NCBI GenBank assembly: GCA_963779735.1
Contig: CAVZZJ010000002.1
Coordinates: forward strand, 372,001-436,000
Origin: Bog-473 sp963779735
Lineage (GTDB): Bacteria > Actinomycetota > Acidimicrobiia > Acidimicrobiales > RAAP-2
Direction of reading: 5' to 3'
Length of the DNA: 64,000 nt
Shown: positions 9,382 to 17,926 of the stretch, piece after piece
Position numbering within the stretch: position 1 is the first letter of the stretch
Layout of the letters: the number at the start of each line of letters is the position of its first letter
Notes under the pieces: model-generated
Told to the model about the DNA's origin: nothing
The model's database searches: none
What the model saw: only the letters and a program-made list of their open reading frames with translations
Translations under genes and position numbers: made by a program

Positions 9382-9804
9382 TCACGACGGGACCTCGGCC
9401 AGCTCGTACATGTTGCCGTCGGGATCCGTGATCAACGCCAACGCCGTGCCCATCATGTCGGTGGGTGCCTGCTCGATCCGCCCGCCCAGTTCCTTGGCAC
9501 GGGCGACGACGCCGTCCAGATCGCCGACGTAGAGCGTGACGTAGCGCAGCCCGGTGCCGGCAAGGACCGACTCGGTGATGTTGTCGGTCCGAGGCGTCGC
9601 CTCCGGCACGGTCACCTTCAAGATGAGGCCATCGAGCGCCTGGAGCCGGTACTGGATCGCCGGCGCCGCGGCCGGCAGCTGCTTGATGATGTCGGTGTCC
9701 ACCTCAATGGGTGGGAGCTCCTCGAGCTCGAACACCTGTGCCAAAAAGTCGACGAGCCGCCGGTCGGTGCTGACAAACCCGACTTCGGCACCCAAAACCG
9801 CCAC
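9382..9804 (-). CDS. VOC (glyoxalase/bleomycin resistance) family protein
   Basis: A 140-residue single-unit vicinal-oxygen-chelate protein with two beta-alpha-beta-beta-beta modules. Typical landmarks are LRYVTLYVGDLDGVVARAKE and the C-terminal ALITDPDGNMYELAE, whose final Glu is a usual metal ligand. Family members are lyases, dioxygenases, isomerases or binding proteins, so the reaction cannot be assigned. The start is GTG 9804, preceded by GAGGAGAG. It lies 12 bases downstream of the SDR gene and is likely translated from the same mRNA. Confidence 0.85.
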   Translation of the reverse strand: MAVLGAEVGFVSTDRRLVDFLAQVFELEELPPIEVDTDIIKQLPAAAPAIQYRLQALDGLILKVTVPEATPRTDNITESVLAGTGLRYVTLYVGDLDGVVARAKELGGRIEQAPTDMMGTALALITDPDGNMYELAEVPS

Positions 9805-9816
9805 AAAGCTCTCCTC

Positions 9817-10776
9817 TTACGTCATGAGTTCGGGATAGCAGGCCTCGACCAACGCTCGGCACCCGTCCTGCCACCGCACTTCGCCGGAACCGAGAACCTC
9901 CTGGCGCAGCGTGATGTCGGGAACGAGCGACACATACGCCTCCGTCGTGTACTCGAAGACCGGCTGCTTGCCGATCAACTCACCCATGAAGGTGCAGTAC
10001 TCCTCCACGGTGACGATGTCGTCGCCGCACCAATTCACGACTAGTGGCGGCACCCGGCCGGCGGCGAGCGCAGCGATCCCGAATTTGGCGGCATCACGCT
10101 CGAACAGCGGCCGCATGTAGGTGGGCTTGTCGGGGTGCACCTTCACCGGCTTGTCCTCCACGATGTCGTCGAGCCGCCACCTCATCGGTCCCCCATCGGG
10201 ACCCGATGCGCTACCGATCCGGATGATGGTCGTCGGGATCTCGAGGCTCCGGGACAGGTAGCTCACGACGGCCTCGTTGCACGCCTTGGTGAACGCGTAC
10301 GCGTTGTGGGTGTGGATCCCGTACAGGTGGTTCTCTGCGACCGGCGTGTCACCAGGCGCTTTGGGCACATTCTCCCCCCACGGTCGGGCCGGTGGGTCGT
10401 AGAGGGAGATCGTCGAGCCGAACAGGAACCCCTTCGGCGGCCGTAGGTGTGCCATCAATCGGCCGGTGGCGTCCGCGTACTTGTCGTAGGATTCCGGCCA
10501 CATACCCAGCGGCTCGCTAACGGCGTACATCGGCAAAGCGGTGTGATACACATAGTCAAAGTCGTTGGGCAGATCGTCAACCGGATCGAACAGGTCGTGC
10601 ACGATGCACGTCATTCCCTGCGCCTCGATCTTCGCCCGTGACTCCGAGTTCGAGAAGCGCGCCATCACGAACACGTCATTGTCGGGCGCCAACGACCGCG
10701 CCGCCGGTGCGCTCACCGGGCCCTGCCCCCCGACGAAAAGAACCTTTTGACCCTCCAACGTCCCCCACCCGACCAT
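9817..10776 (-). CDS. NAD(P)-dependent epimerase/dehydratase-like SDR protein
   Basis: An extended SDR of 319 residues when started at ATG 10776; the frame stays open to 10878 but the upstream part is low-quality Arg/Gly sequence. The dinucleotide-binding strand reads KVLFVGGQGPVS, a slightly unusual version of GxxGxxG. HTALPMY and YAFTK (the YxxxK catalytic pair) follow, and the C-terminal region matches sugar-epimerase-like SDRs. The reaction is probably oxidoreduction or dehydration of an activated small molecule; the substrate is unknown. It forms a two-gene unit with the downstream VOC gene. Confidence 0.82.
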   Translation of the reverse strand: MVGWGTLEGQKVLFVGGQGPVSAPAARSLAPDNDVFVMARFSNSESRAKIEAQGMTCIVHDLFDPVDDLPNDFDYVYHTALPMYAVSEPLGMWPESYDKYADATGRLMAHLRPPKGFLFGSTISLYDPPARPWGENVPKAPGDTPVAENHLYGIHTHNAYAFTKACNEAVVSYLSRSLEIPTTIIRIGSASGPDGGPMRWRLDDIVEDKPVKVHPDKPTYMRPLFERDAAKFGIAALAAGRVPPLVVNWCGDDIVTVEEYCTFMGELIGKQPVFEYTTEAYVSLVPDITLRQEVLGSGEVRWQDGCRALVEACYPELMT

Positions 10777-10950
10777 CGCCGAACCCGAACCAGGCGAGTC
10801 TTGCCGACCAGCCCACGCGATGCAACCCAAACGAGCCGCCGAGCCGTCCCGCGGCCTGGCATCCTGAGCACACTGCACTGCTCCAAAATGACGCTGTGCA
10901 CTCTTGCGCCGGCAAGGAAGCAGCTTACGCTCGTGCTGGTCGCCTAGCCA

Positions 10951-10962
10951 GTAACGCGTTAC
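10951..10962. promoter_or_regulatory. Perfect 12-bp palindrome, candidate operator
   Basis: GTAACGCGTTAC is a perfect inverted repeat, followed at once by another GTTACG. It lies about 175 bases upstream of the SDR gene start and 53 bases past the end of the AlkB-like gene. TAACG/CGTTA half sites are typical of TetR-family operators, so this may regulate the SDR-VOC pair. Confidence 0.4.
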
Positions 10963-11014
10963 GTTACGATCGCCGCAGTTCGCACGCTCGTCTCTTTGGC
11001 ACTAGCAAATCCCC

Positions 11015-11644
11015 TCAGCGCACTCCGATTGGTCGAAACTGCATACTCATCCGAGGTCCATTGGCGTGGACAACCTTCGGTACAGAGTGCTCCCACGTGC
11101 GTTGACAGCTTCCGCCCATGATGAAGAGGTCACCCCTTCCGAGCTCGAATTGTCGGGACCGACCACCGCCTGTCGGGCGCAACAGGAAGCGACGGGGTGT
11201 GCCTAGTGAAACGATGGCGACCATGGTGTCCTCGGTTCGGCTACGGCCGAGCCGGTCGCCATGCCATGCCACGCTGTCACGCCCGTCTCGGTACAGACAG
11301 AGCCCCACTGTGCAAAAAGGTTCACCCAGCTCAGGCTGGTAGTGGGTGCCCAACGTTCGCCTGATGGTGTCGAGAGCCGGATCAGGGAGAGTCTCATCTG
11401 CGCCATAGAACGAGACCAACCTCGGCACATCGACCGTGCGCTCGTACATACGGCGGCGCTCTGCTTTCCAGGAGACTGTCCCCATCAGACGCTCGAACAA
11501 CTGGTCGGATCCCCTCACCCAGTCGCGATGCAGCTCGACCCAGGCATCGTTGGACAGAAGTGACCGTCCCTCACCTGGGCAGATCGGTGAGAGCGCGAAG
11601 AGGGACCCGTCGTCCAACAGGGAGGGCTGGAAGTTGACTAACAC
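11015..11644 (-). CDS. AlkB-like 2-oxoglutarate/Fe(II) dioxygenase
   Basis: A 209-residue protein of the AlkB family, which removes alkyl groups from DNA or RNA bases by oxidation with 2-oxoglutarate and O2. The Fe(II) ligands are visible as H and D in VAWHGDRLG and H in TWEHSVPK, and the 2OG-binding arginines in RMSMQFRP. VAIVSLGTPRRFLLRP is characteristic. The length is normal for short bacterial AlkB homologues. The start is GTG 11644. The gene stands alone, so a role in alkylation repair is inferred from the family only. Confidence 0.88.
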   Translation of the reverse strand: MLVNFQPSLLDDGSLFALSPICPGEGRSLLSNDAWVELHRDWVRGSDQLFERLMGTVSWKAERRRMYERTVDVPRLVSFYGADETLPDPALDTIRRTLGTHYQPELGEPFCTVGLCLYRDGRDSVAWHGDRLGRSRTEDTMVAIVSLGTPRRFLLRPTGGGRSRQFELGRGDLFIMGGSCQRTWEHSVPKVVHANGPRMSMQFRPIGVR

Positions 11645-12036
11645 CCGCCCATTCTAGGGAGAGACAACAAACACCTGTTCGCCCTTTCGAGCGCCGACGA
11701 GAGGCGCCGGCTGGTACGGATCTCGAGCATGAACCCCGGGACCGTATCCCGCCACACGGTTCGAGGCACTTCCCCCCCTTTATGCATAGCTCCGGTGAGT
11801 TGTTGCATCAGTGCACCCGAGTCCAAGACGCCCCGATGCTCGACCACCTTGCCGTCTTCGAAGCGAGACTGATCCGCCGCCCCGCGTTGATGGTTCAGCC
11901 TGACGGGACAATCCCCATGAACTCGGCTGGTAGCGGCCCTTTTTCTCGGCTGACGTGATCCAGGTAGGCTGACGCCACCCGAGCACGGCTGGCTACGCTG
12001 GTGCAGCTTCGTTCGTGTCTATGCGGGGGGAAGTCG
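11645..12036. other. Intergenic region without a supported gene
   Basis: The stretch between the divergent AlkB-like and VOC genes. Short open frames exist (for example 11638-11847, minus strand) but show no family motif or good ribosome binding site. It presumably holds the promoters of both neighbours. Confidence 0.4.
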
Positions 12037-12855
12037 ATGGCTGAATCGATTACTTGTTTGCACGTCAACCACATCAACGCGCTGGTGGAGGACTTCGATG
12101 ACAGTCTCGCACATTTCCGCGATCTCTACGGGGCTCAGTTCTTGCTCGACATGCCAGAATCTGAATACTGTCTGATCGCCATCGGGACCGTGATTTTCGA
12201 GCTCTTTATACCCCAAAACTTTCTACTCCACGCTCGGTTGGGGCCTAACTACAACGGCCTCGAATACCAGGTCCCTGACGTTGGCGAGGCCCGCAAAGCA
12301 CTCCAGGCTCGAGGCATTCGCACCGTCGGCGATATAGAAGTCGCCTTCTACACGCATCCGGCCGACACCTTTGGCGTCGGCATCGAGTTCTACCACCGTA
12401 ACTTCCATACCGACGGAATACCCAATGGCTATCTCGAGCCCATTAAGCCGATCGACTATTGGCGCGATGAGCACCCGCTCGGCTGCACCGGCCTCAAGCG
12501 CTACAGCCTCGTTGTGGGCGAACTAGAGGCTGCCACGAAATTCTTCCAGGAATTCATGGGTGCCACCATCCTGTACGAGGAGCCCCGTCCCGCGATAGGT
12601 GCTCGTGTCGTTGGTCTCGATCTGGCCGATACCGTCGCAGAGCTCTTCACGCCGATCGAGGACGGAATCATCCAGCGCCATCTCGCCCGGTACGGGGACG
12701 GCATCCGTTCCACCGTGTTCGGGGTACGAGAGCTCCAACAGGCGCAGTCCTACTTGAGCGACAGGGGCATAACCCTGCATCCTGGCGACGCGCCCGACAC
12801 CCTCGCCGTCCGCCCCGAAGACAACCGTGGGCTCCTCTTCGAATTCGCCGAATGA
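12037..12855 (+). CDS. Two-module VOC family (glyoxalase/dioxygenase-like) protein
   Basis: A 272-residue protein with two tandem VOC domains. The first begins CLHVNHINALVEDFDDSLAH and ends GVGIEFYHRNF; the second begins KRYSLVVGELEAATKFFQEF and ends RGLLFEFAE. H at the first strand and E at the last strand of each module are the usual metal ligands. Two-domain members include extradiol dioxygenases and 4-hydroxyphenylpyruvate dioxygenase relatives, so an aromatic substrate is possible but unproven. ATG 12037 is preferred over 12001 because the GGGGGGAAG ribosome binding site lies just upstream. It is followed 72 bases later by an amidohydrolase gene. Confidence 0.82.
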   Translation: MAESITCLHVNHINALVEDFDDSLAHFRDLYGAQFLLDMPESEYCLIAIGTVIFELFIPQNFLLHARLGPNYNGLEYQVPDVGEARKALQARGIRTVGDIEVAFYTHPADTFGVGIEFYHRNFHTDGIPNGYLEPIKPIDYWRDEHPLGCTGLKRYSLVVGELEAATKFFQEFMGATILYEEPRPAIGARVVGLDLADTVAELFTPIEDGIIQRHLARYGDGIRSTVFGVRELQQAQSYLSDRGITLHPGDAPDTLAVRPEDNRGLLFEFAE

Positions 12856-12927
12856 CCATCAGGTGTGGGAGCTCGGCAAAGTGTGTGAACCAGTCGTACG
12901 TAGCGCGACACGAGGAGGAGCATCAGT

Positions 12928-14097
12928 ATGACACTTCCATTTAAGTTGGTCTCGGCGGATTCCCACATCGCCGAGCCTCCGGATCTCTGGACCACTCGCA
13001 TAGACCAGAAATTCCGTGATCGTGCCCCTCACATGGTGAGTAGAGACAAGGGTGATGCCTATATCATCGATGGGGAGAGCAATTCTGCAAGCTTGGTCGG
13101 ACTACTCGCCACCAAGCCGAAGTATGCGAATCCTGAGACGCTCTTCGGCTTGGAAGGGCGTTGGACCGACGTGCCCGAAGGGGCGTACGACCCTTCCGCC
13201 CGTGCCACGGAACTCGATCACGAAGGGATCGAAGCCGAGATCCTCTACACCACCGTCGGGCTAGGTCTCTTTGGGATTAAGGATCTCGAGTTCCGCCATG
13301 CCTGCTTCCGCGCCTTCAACGACTGGCTCGCCGAGCATTGCGCCGGTGCCCCGAAGCGATTGTTCGGAGTGGCGATGATCGCCATCGACGACATCGACCG
13401 CAGCGTCACCGAGCTTGAGCGCTGCGTCGACATGGGATTGCGCGGGGCAATGATCAGCATCGGACAACGGTCGGGCGAAAGCTACGGCGACGCCAGGTTC
13501 GAGAGGTTCTGGTCCGCGGTAGAGGCGCTCGAAGTACCGATCAGCCTCCACGTGGCGGCGACTGAAACCAGCTGGACGAACACAAGCAGCAGGTTTGTCG
13601 ACTTCAGTTGTGTGTTCACGCCCACTATGTACGCAATCACCTCCATGATCTTCTCTGGGCTTTTCGATCGACACCCGAAGGTCAAGGTCCTGTCGGTGGA
13701 GAACGACGCCTCCTGGCCGCTCGCCGTCCTCGAGCGGATGGACGACCGATGGAAGCACGACAAGCTCTGGGCGCCAGTCAACGGGCAAGCAGCCGGAATC
13801 ACCTCGGGCCGAACGCCGAGTCAGATCTTTCATGACCACGTCGCCTGTACGTTCATGCGCGACCGCACGGCGATCGTCAGTCGAGAGATCATCGGTCGGG
13901 AAAACCTGATGTGGGGAGCGGACTTCCCGCACTTCGACGGCGCGTGGCCGGATTCCGCCGCGGTGTTGGAGCGGCAATTCGACGGGGTATCCCTCGAGGA
14001 TCAGATCGCCATCGGACGGAACAATGCGATCAATTGGTACAACCTGCCGCTTGAGCTTGCCGTCGCCTCCGCCGAGATGGCGGGAACGACTCGTTAA
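12928..14097 (+). CDS. Amidohydrolase family 2 metal-dependent hydrolase
   Basis: A 389-residue ACMSD/LigW-like TIM-barrel enzyme, distinct from the one at 1.8-3.2 kb. The metal-binding start SADSHIAEPPDLW (DxHxxE), ISLHVAATET and the C-terminal GADFPHFDGAWP, whose Asp is the usual catalytic or metal ligand, are all present. Known relatives decarboxylate or hydrolyse aromatic and heterocyclic acids. The start has a strong GAGGAGGAG upstream. It is likely co-transcribed with the two-module VOC gene, which hints at consecutive steps of ring cleavage and decarboxylation. The substrate is unknown. Confidence 0.88.
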   Translation: MTLPFKLVSADSHIAEPPDLWTTRIDQKFRDRAPHMVSRDKGDAYIIDGESNSASLVGLLATKPKYANPETLFGLEGRWTDVPEGAYDPSARATELDHEGIEAEILYTTVGLGLFGIKDLEFRHACFRAFNDWLAEHCAGAPKRLFGVAMIAIDDIDRSVTELERCVDMGLRGAMISIGQRSGESYGDARFERFWSAVEALEVPISLHVAATETSWTNTSSRFVDFSCVFTPTMYAITSMIFSGLFDRHPKVKVLSVENDASWPLAVLERMDDRWKHDKLWAPVNGQAAGITSGRTPSQIFHDHVACTFMRDRTAIVSREIIGRENLMWGADFPHFDGAWPDSAAVLERQFDGVSLEDQIAIGRNNAINWYNLPLELAVASAEMAGTTR

Positions 14098-14377
14098 ATA
14101 CCGAAGGCCGTTGCCAACTCCGTCGGCAGCAGCGTGTCGATTCGCCCAGGTGCATGATGCGGATTCCCGATCGCGCCGCCACCGCTTGAACGAAGCGGCA
14201 TGGCGAAAGCAGTCACCTTGCAGGTGATCGCAGGAGACCTCGCGCCCTTCAATATCGAGAAGTGACCAATCTGGACGGATCCTCGTTCCATGAAGACGCG
14301 TAAAGGTGCGCCGGCCCCTCTCGGGGAGTGCGCCTTAATGGGATTCCACCGTCAGCCCGATGACCAGGACTTTCTTT

Positions 14378-14545
14378 GGTGGAGGTGTTGGGATTCGAAC
14401 CCACGGCCTCTACATTGCGAATGTCTAGGTCGCGGTCTTTTGACCAGAGTGTTTTCTAGGATCTTCCTGGTCGGGGGCTTTCGATTCGCTCAGGTTCCCT
14501 CATGATCCCTCCTCTTTCCTCTCGATAAGGTCACGTAAGGTCACG
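14378..14545 (-). repeat. Island boundary repeat A: tRNA-Ala 3' fragment plus arm repeats
   Basis: Positions 14380-14423 resemble the 3' half of tRNA-Ala(CGC) (T-arm and acceptor) read on the minus strand, with several differences from the intact gene at 26623. The next ~120 bases align with the same positions of repeat B at 20434-20601. They end in the same tandem AAGGTCACGTAAGGTCACG (14527-14545). Short direct repeats beside a tRNA fragment look like arm-type sites of a tyrosine recombinase. This is inferred to be the outer attachment site of the left island. Confidence 0.65.
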
Positions 14546-14775
14546 CCGGACCGACCCTGGTCGCGCCCATTCGCGGATCGGTGGTCACGTCCGATCGGCA
14601 AGCCCTCACAATCCCGAGCGATTGGCGCCCGTTCCCCTTTGGCGACGATCACGTCTCGGCGAGCAACTGGACATCACCGACCCAGAAGCCGCGGTGCCTG
14701 TTGCCGGGTGGACCACGATGCCAATGGTGTTCTGTCCGCAGGCCGTCCTAATCCTGGGTCGACGGCAGTGCCTTA

Positions 14776-14805
14776 CACCTTCGGGTTATGAGCCCCATGC
14801 GAGCC
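14776..14805 (-). repeat. tRNA-Met(CAT)-like anticodon-arm remnant
   Basis: Read on the minus strand, GGGCTCATAACCCGAAGGT matches the anticodon stem-loop and variable region of bacterial tRNA-Met, preceded by a D-stem-like GGCTCGC. No matching T-arm or acceptor stem surrounds it, so it is not a functional tRNA. It may be a relic of an attachment site or a decayed tRNA gene. Confidence 0.4.
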
Positions 14806-15301
14806 GTCTACTTCTGGCGAGGCATAATTTCGTGTCAACTCAATAGTGACTTGAGCTGGAGATTTGGAGATACCAGCACGCTGACGTGTGTTGAGGTGGA
14901 CCTGGGCTGAAGTCGGGATTTTGTTGGGACAGACTCGGGGTAATACAACAACGTTCCAACGGGAGTAGGTAACGATGAACCTTGAGCAAACTCTAGAGAG
15001 AGCACGCCCATGAGGAGCTCCGTATCGCAAAGATGGTTGGCGGCACGAGAGCCCAAATGAGCAATGACCAATTTCCAATGGATCACGTCTCGCTTCCCAA
15101 TCCAACACCGGGTTCGCCCATGGCTCCGTGGCTGACTTTCCGCCACCAGGGGCAGATGATGCTGGGCTCAGAACCCAAGCGGTTCATTCACCAAGATTGC
15201 ACTGAATCGACTGTGCTCGGGGCGAGACGCAACTGCCAGCGTCTGAACGACACCGTTGGCGTCGGTTGTGACCTGCCGGCAAGTCCAATAGGTTCGGTGT
15301 C

Positions 15302-16246
15302 GTGAGCGCCGGGCCGGCGGGAGCCGAAGAGCACCACCAGGTCGTGATCATCGGTGGGGGGATGGCCGGCTTGAGCTGTGCTCTCGAGTGCTACGACATC
15401 CAACTCGACACGATTGTTCTCGAGATGCAGGCGGAGGTCGGTGGCCAGATCACCGAGATCCCATTCCACGTACGCAACGTGGCGGCCGGTGTCTACGACG
15501 ACGAGCACCCGTTGCCGCTGGCCGTAGAGCGGTCGGCGGCAATCCTCGGCGACCGGGCCCGCCGATCGTGGCCGGTCGACCGGATCGACCTCGGCGAGCG
15601 GTGGGTGGAGTCGGCCGGCCGACGGCTAGCGGCCGACACCATCGTGATCGCGACCGGGGTGGGGCTCCGGCGGCTACCCGCCGCCGCCGATGGGGCCTTC
15701 GGCGGAGACGTGACCTACCAGCTGGGGTCTGATCCCGACCGATTCGCCGGCCGCCCGGTGGTCGTGATCGGCGGCGGGGACAACGCCACTCTCGACGCCC
15801 TGGCCCTGGCACGGACCCAGTCCCCGGTCATCCTGGTGCACCGCTCCGAGCGCCTCGCCTCGCGGCCGGACATCGCGAGCCAGCTTCGCGACGAACCGCG
15901 GATCACCGAACTCAGCGGCTGGGAGCTGGACGCCGTAGGTGGGAACGACCGGTTGGAAGAGGTGGTGCTGGTGCGCCTCGCCACCGGTGAACGTCGGTCG
16001 GTCAAAGCCGGCGGGCTGGTGGTGAAGGTCGGCAAAGCTCCCCGGACCGACCTCTTTCGGGACCAGCTCGTGATCGACAGATCCGACGCAGTGGTGGTCG
16101 ACGAGACGCTGGCGACCTCACGCCTGGGCGTGTTCGCCGCCGGCGACGTCGTTGCCGGCGCCTACTGGCGGATCGCCACCGCCATCGGGCAGGGGTCGCT
16201 GGCGGCGAGATCCGTCCTGCGGTACCTGGCGGCAGCGCCCCGGTGA
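15302..16246 (+). CDS. Thioredoxin-reductase-like FAD/NAD(P) oxidoreductase lacking the CxxC
   Basis: A 314-residue two-dinucleotide-domain flavoprotein. The FAD-binding motif VVIIGGGMAGLSCALE is at about residues 14-29, the NAD(P) motif VVVIGGGDNATLDAL at about 148-162, and the C-terminal FAD contact LGVFAAGDVV at about 277-286. The redox CxxC expected after the NAD(P) domain in thioredoxin reductase is absent, so disulfide reduction is unlikely. It is closer to ferredoxin/flavodoxin-NADP reductases of this fold. The start is GTG 15302. Its stop overlaps the GTG start of the DUF4254 gene, so the two are translationally coupled. Confidence 0.82.
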   Translation: MSAGPAGAEEHHQVVIIGGGMAGLSCALECYDIQLDTIVLEMQAEVGGQITEIPFHVRNVAAGVYDDEHPLPLAVERSAAILGDRARRSWPVDRIDLGERWVESAGRRLAADTIVIATGVGLRRLPAAADGAFGGDVTYQLGSDPDRFAGRPVVVIGGGDNATLDALALARTQSPVILVHRSERLASRPDIASQLRDEPRITELSGWELDAVGGNDRLEEVVLVRLATGERRSVKAGGLVVKVGKAPRTDLFRDQLVIDRSDAVVVDETLATSRLGVFAAGDVVAGAYWRIATAIGQGSLAARSVLRYLAAAPR

Positions 16247-16872
16247 CCGGCGAGCCCCCGCCCATACCACCCGCGAGCGAGGTGGTGTCCCTCTTCCGCC
16301 GCTGGCTCGAAGCCCAAGCACCGCCGGATGACCGACACTCGTCAGACGGTCGAATGGGCTCCGACCGACCCGTTCCTGACGGATTGATGCAGGTACTGCT
16401 GGAGCTTCTCCGCTCGAACCTTGAGCAGTGGGAGCTCGAGGACGTCACCCGGACTCCGGAGTCGGACGACGCCACCGTCGCCCGGGCCAAGCGCTCGATT
16501 GACCGCCTCAATCTCGGGCGCCACCGCCTGACAGAGCGCGTCGACGCCGCTATCGATGCCGCGCTGGTCCAGTCGGCCACCGCCACCCCTTCGACCGAGA
16601 GCCCGGCCATGGCCTTCGACCGGCTGTCGGTGCTGGCGATCCGCCTGGACCGAACCCATCGGGTCGCCCGGATGGCGGGGAACGGCGGCGGCGATTTCGG
16701 CCGGCGGTTGCTGCGGCTGAGCGGTCAGCTGGACGAGCTAGCGGCGGCTATCGATGCCCTATTGGAGGACGTGCGGGCCGGCCGGCGGCGCTTCGTCCCC
16801 TATGAGCACCTCAAGCTCTATGCCCCGGAGACCTCACGTCCGAGGCGTGCAGACGGTACCCGCCGCGATTGA
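16243..16872 (+). CDS. DUF4254 family protein
   Basis: A 209-residue helical protein resembling DUF4254. The hallmarks are NLEQWELEDVTRTP, RAKRSIDRLNLGRHRLTERV and TESPAMAFDRLSVLAIRL. The function is unknown; in other bacteria members often sit next to GT9 glycosyltransferase genes, as one does here. The start GTG overlaps the stop of the FAD oxidoreductase gene by four bases. The last 62 bases overlap the end of the convergent propeller-like gene. Confidence 0.72.
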   Translation: MTGEPPPIPPASEVVSLFRRWLEAQAPPDDRHSSDGRMGSDRPVPDGLMQVLLELLRSNLEQWELEDVTRTPESDDATVARAKRSIDRLNLGRHRLTERVDAAIDAALVQSATATPSTESPAMAFDRLSVLAIRLDRTHRVARMAGNGGGDFGRRLLRLSGQLDELAAAIDALLEDVRAGRRRFVPYEHLKLYAPETSRPRRADGTRRD

Positions 16873-17926
16873 ATCCGTAGAGGACGCGGTCACCGACGGC
16901 CGCCGCGTGGGCGATGCCGAGCGACGACTCGGCCAGGGCCGCGGTGGACGCGAAACGGCCTGTCCTGGGATCAGCCAGCCAGTGCAGGCGCCCGGTCCTG
17001 CCCACCGCGCAGAGCCGGCCTGCGGCCATCACCACCGCCACGCCACCGTTGCCCCACGCCACCTCATCGGGCAGGTCGCCGGCGACGACCATCCGGCCGT
17101 TCGAGGGATCGAGGCCGGCGTAGCGGCCTCCTTGGAGGTCCCCCCACCGGTAGTCGTCGACCGGGGACGCAGTGAGCTCGCTGCCGACAGCCCACAGCAG
17201 CCGGCCGTCCCAGGCGAAGGCGGCGGCCCGGAGGGGCAGGTCAACTTCGAACCGCCTTCGCCCGAACCGCCCGTCGTCTATTGCCAACAGCGTGGCCCGG
17301 CCTTCGGCGCCCACCGCCACCAGCTGGTCGCGGGCGATGCCGAAGGTGCAGAGGGCGGTGACCCGCCCCCAGCCTTCGAGAGCCACCTCGGCGTCGAGGG
17401 CAGGCTTCCCGAAGCCTCTGCCCACCGGCTCGGAGACCAGCAGACCCCCGTCGGCAGAGGACGCCGACCGAGAGCTGACCAGCCGCGCACCGACCGCCAC
17501 GGTGCGCTCGAGATCGTTGGCGAACGAGGTGGAGATCACCGGCTGGACGGGCCTGACCGGTCCCGACGAGGAGAGCCCCGAGCGGAGAACGCCTGCCAAC
17601 TCCGCTGCGGCGAAGCCGAGCACCGACCCGAGGTGGTTCAGGGTTACCACCAGGCCTTTCCCCTCGTCGGCGAGCTGGAGGATGGCGTGCACGTCGAGGT
17701 CGTACTGGGAGAGCTCGTCGTCGTCCGCGAAGGGGGTCGTGCCGAAGACGGCGACCGGTCGCCACTGCCGATCGGCGAAGACGACGTTCCGTCCAAGGTT
17801 GTTCCAGGCCACCAAGTCGCCCAGGTCGGCGACCCGCCCGATCCCCTCCGGTTGAGAGTTCCGTACGCCAACCTCGGGGTGAGCGTCCACCTCCACTGGC
17901 TGGTCGGCGCCAGCTGTCACCCTCAC
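16811..17926 (-). CDS. Beta-propeller-like protein of unknown function
   Basis: A 371-residue protein started at GTG 17926, which overlaps the TGA of the GT9 gene; the open frame upstream is a shadow of that gene. The sequence shows repeated short strand units (QLVAVGAEGRATLLAID, LLWAVGSELTASPV, LCAVGRTGRLHWLAD, VLYGFNRGGYRLHASD) that look like propeller blades. No enzyme motif or signal peptide is seen. It is the last gene of the queD-queC-GT9 unit, so a binding or scaffolding role in that pathway is a reasonable but unproven guess. Confidence 0.62.
   Translation of the reverse strand: MRVTAGADQPVEVDAHPEVGVRNSQPEGIGRVADLGDLVAWNNLGRNVVFADRQWRPVAVFGTTPFADDDELSQYDLDVHAILQLADEGKGLVVTLNHLGSVLGFAAAELAGVLRSGLSSSGPVRPVQPVISTSFANDLERTVAVGARLVSSRSASSADGGLLVSEPVGRGFGKPALDAEVALEGWGRVTALCTFGIARDQLVAVGAEGRATLLAIDDGRFGRRRFEVDLPLRAAAFAWDGRLLWAVGSELTASPVDDYRWGDLQGGRYAGLDPSNGRMVVAGDLPDEVAWGNGGVAVVMAAGRLCAVGRTGRLHWLADPRTGRFASTAALAESSLGIAHAAAVGDRVLYGFNRGGYRLHASDVRSPGHRA

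Larger units (their letters stand above)
14098..15301. other. Non-coding junction region at the left edge of the tRNA-Ala islands
   Basis: About 1.2 kb with no credible gene. It holds a diverged tRNA-Ala 3' fragment with its flanking repeat (14378-14545) and a tRNA-Met-like anticodon-arm remnant (14776-14805). An open frame across 14290-14505 encodes only a tRNA-derived false peptide (DSNPRPLHCE). Around 14974-15060 two short frames that would join by a 1-nt shift look like a decayed gene start, but the family is not recognisable. The density of relics fits a site of repeated integration and decay. Confidence 0.5.

Noticed and set aside
11638..11847. 69-codon minus-strand ORF
   Set aside because: It has no ribosome binding site or recognisable motif and overlaps the AlkB-like gene start.
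14290..14505. 71-codon plus-strand ORF
   Set aside because: Its middle (WDSNPRPLHCE) is the well-known false peptide from reading a tRNA 3' half in antisense.
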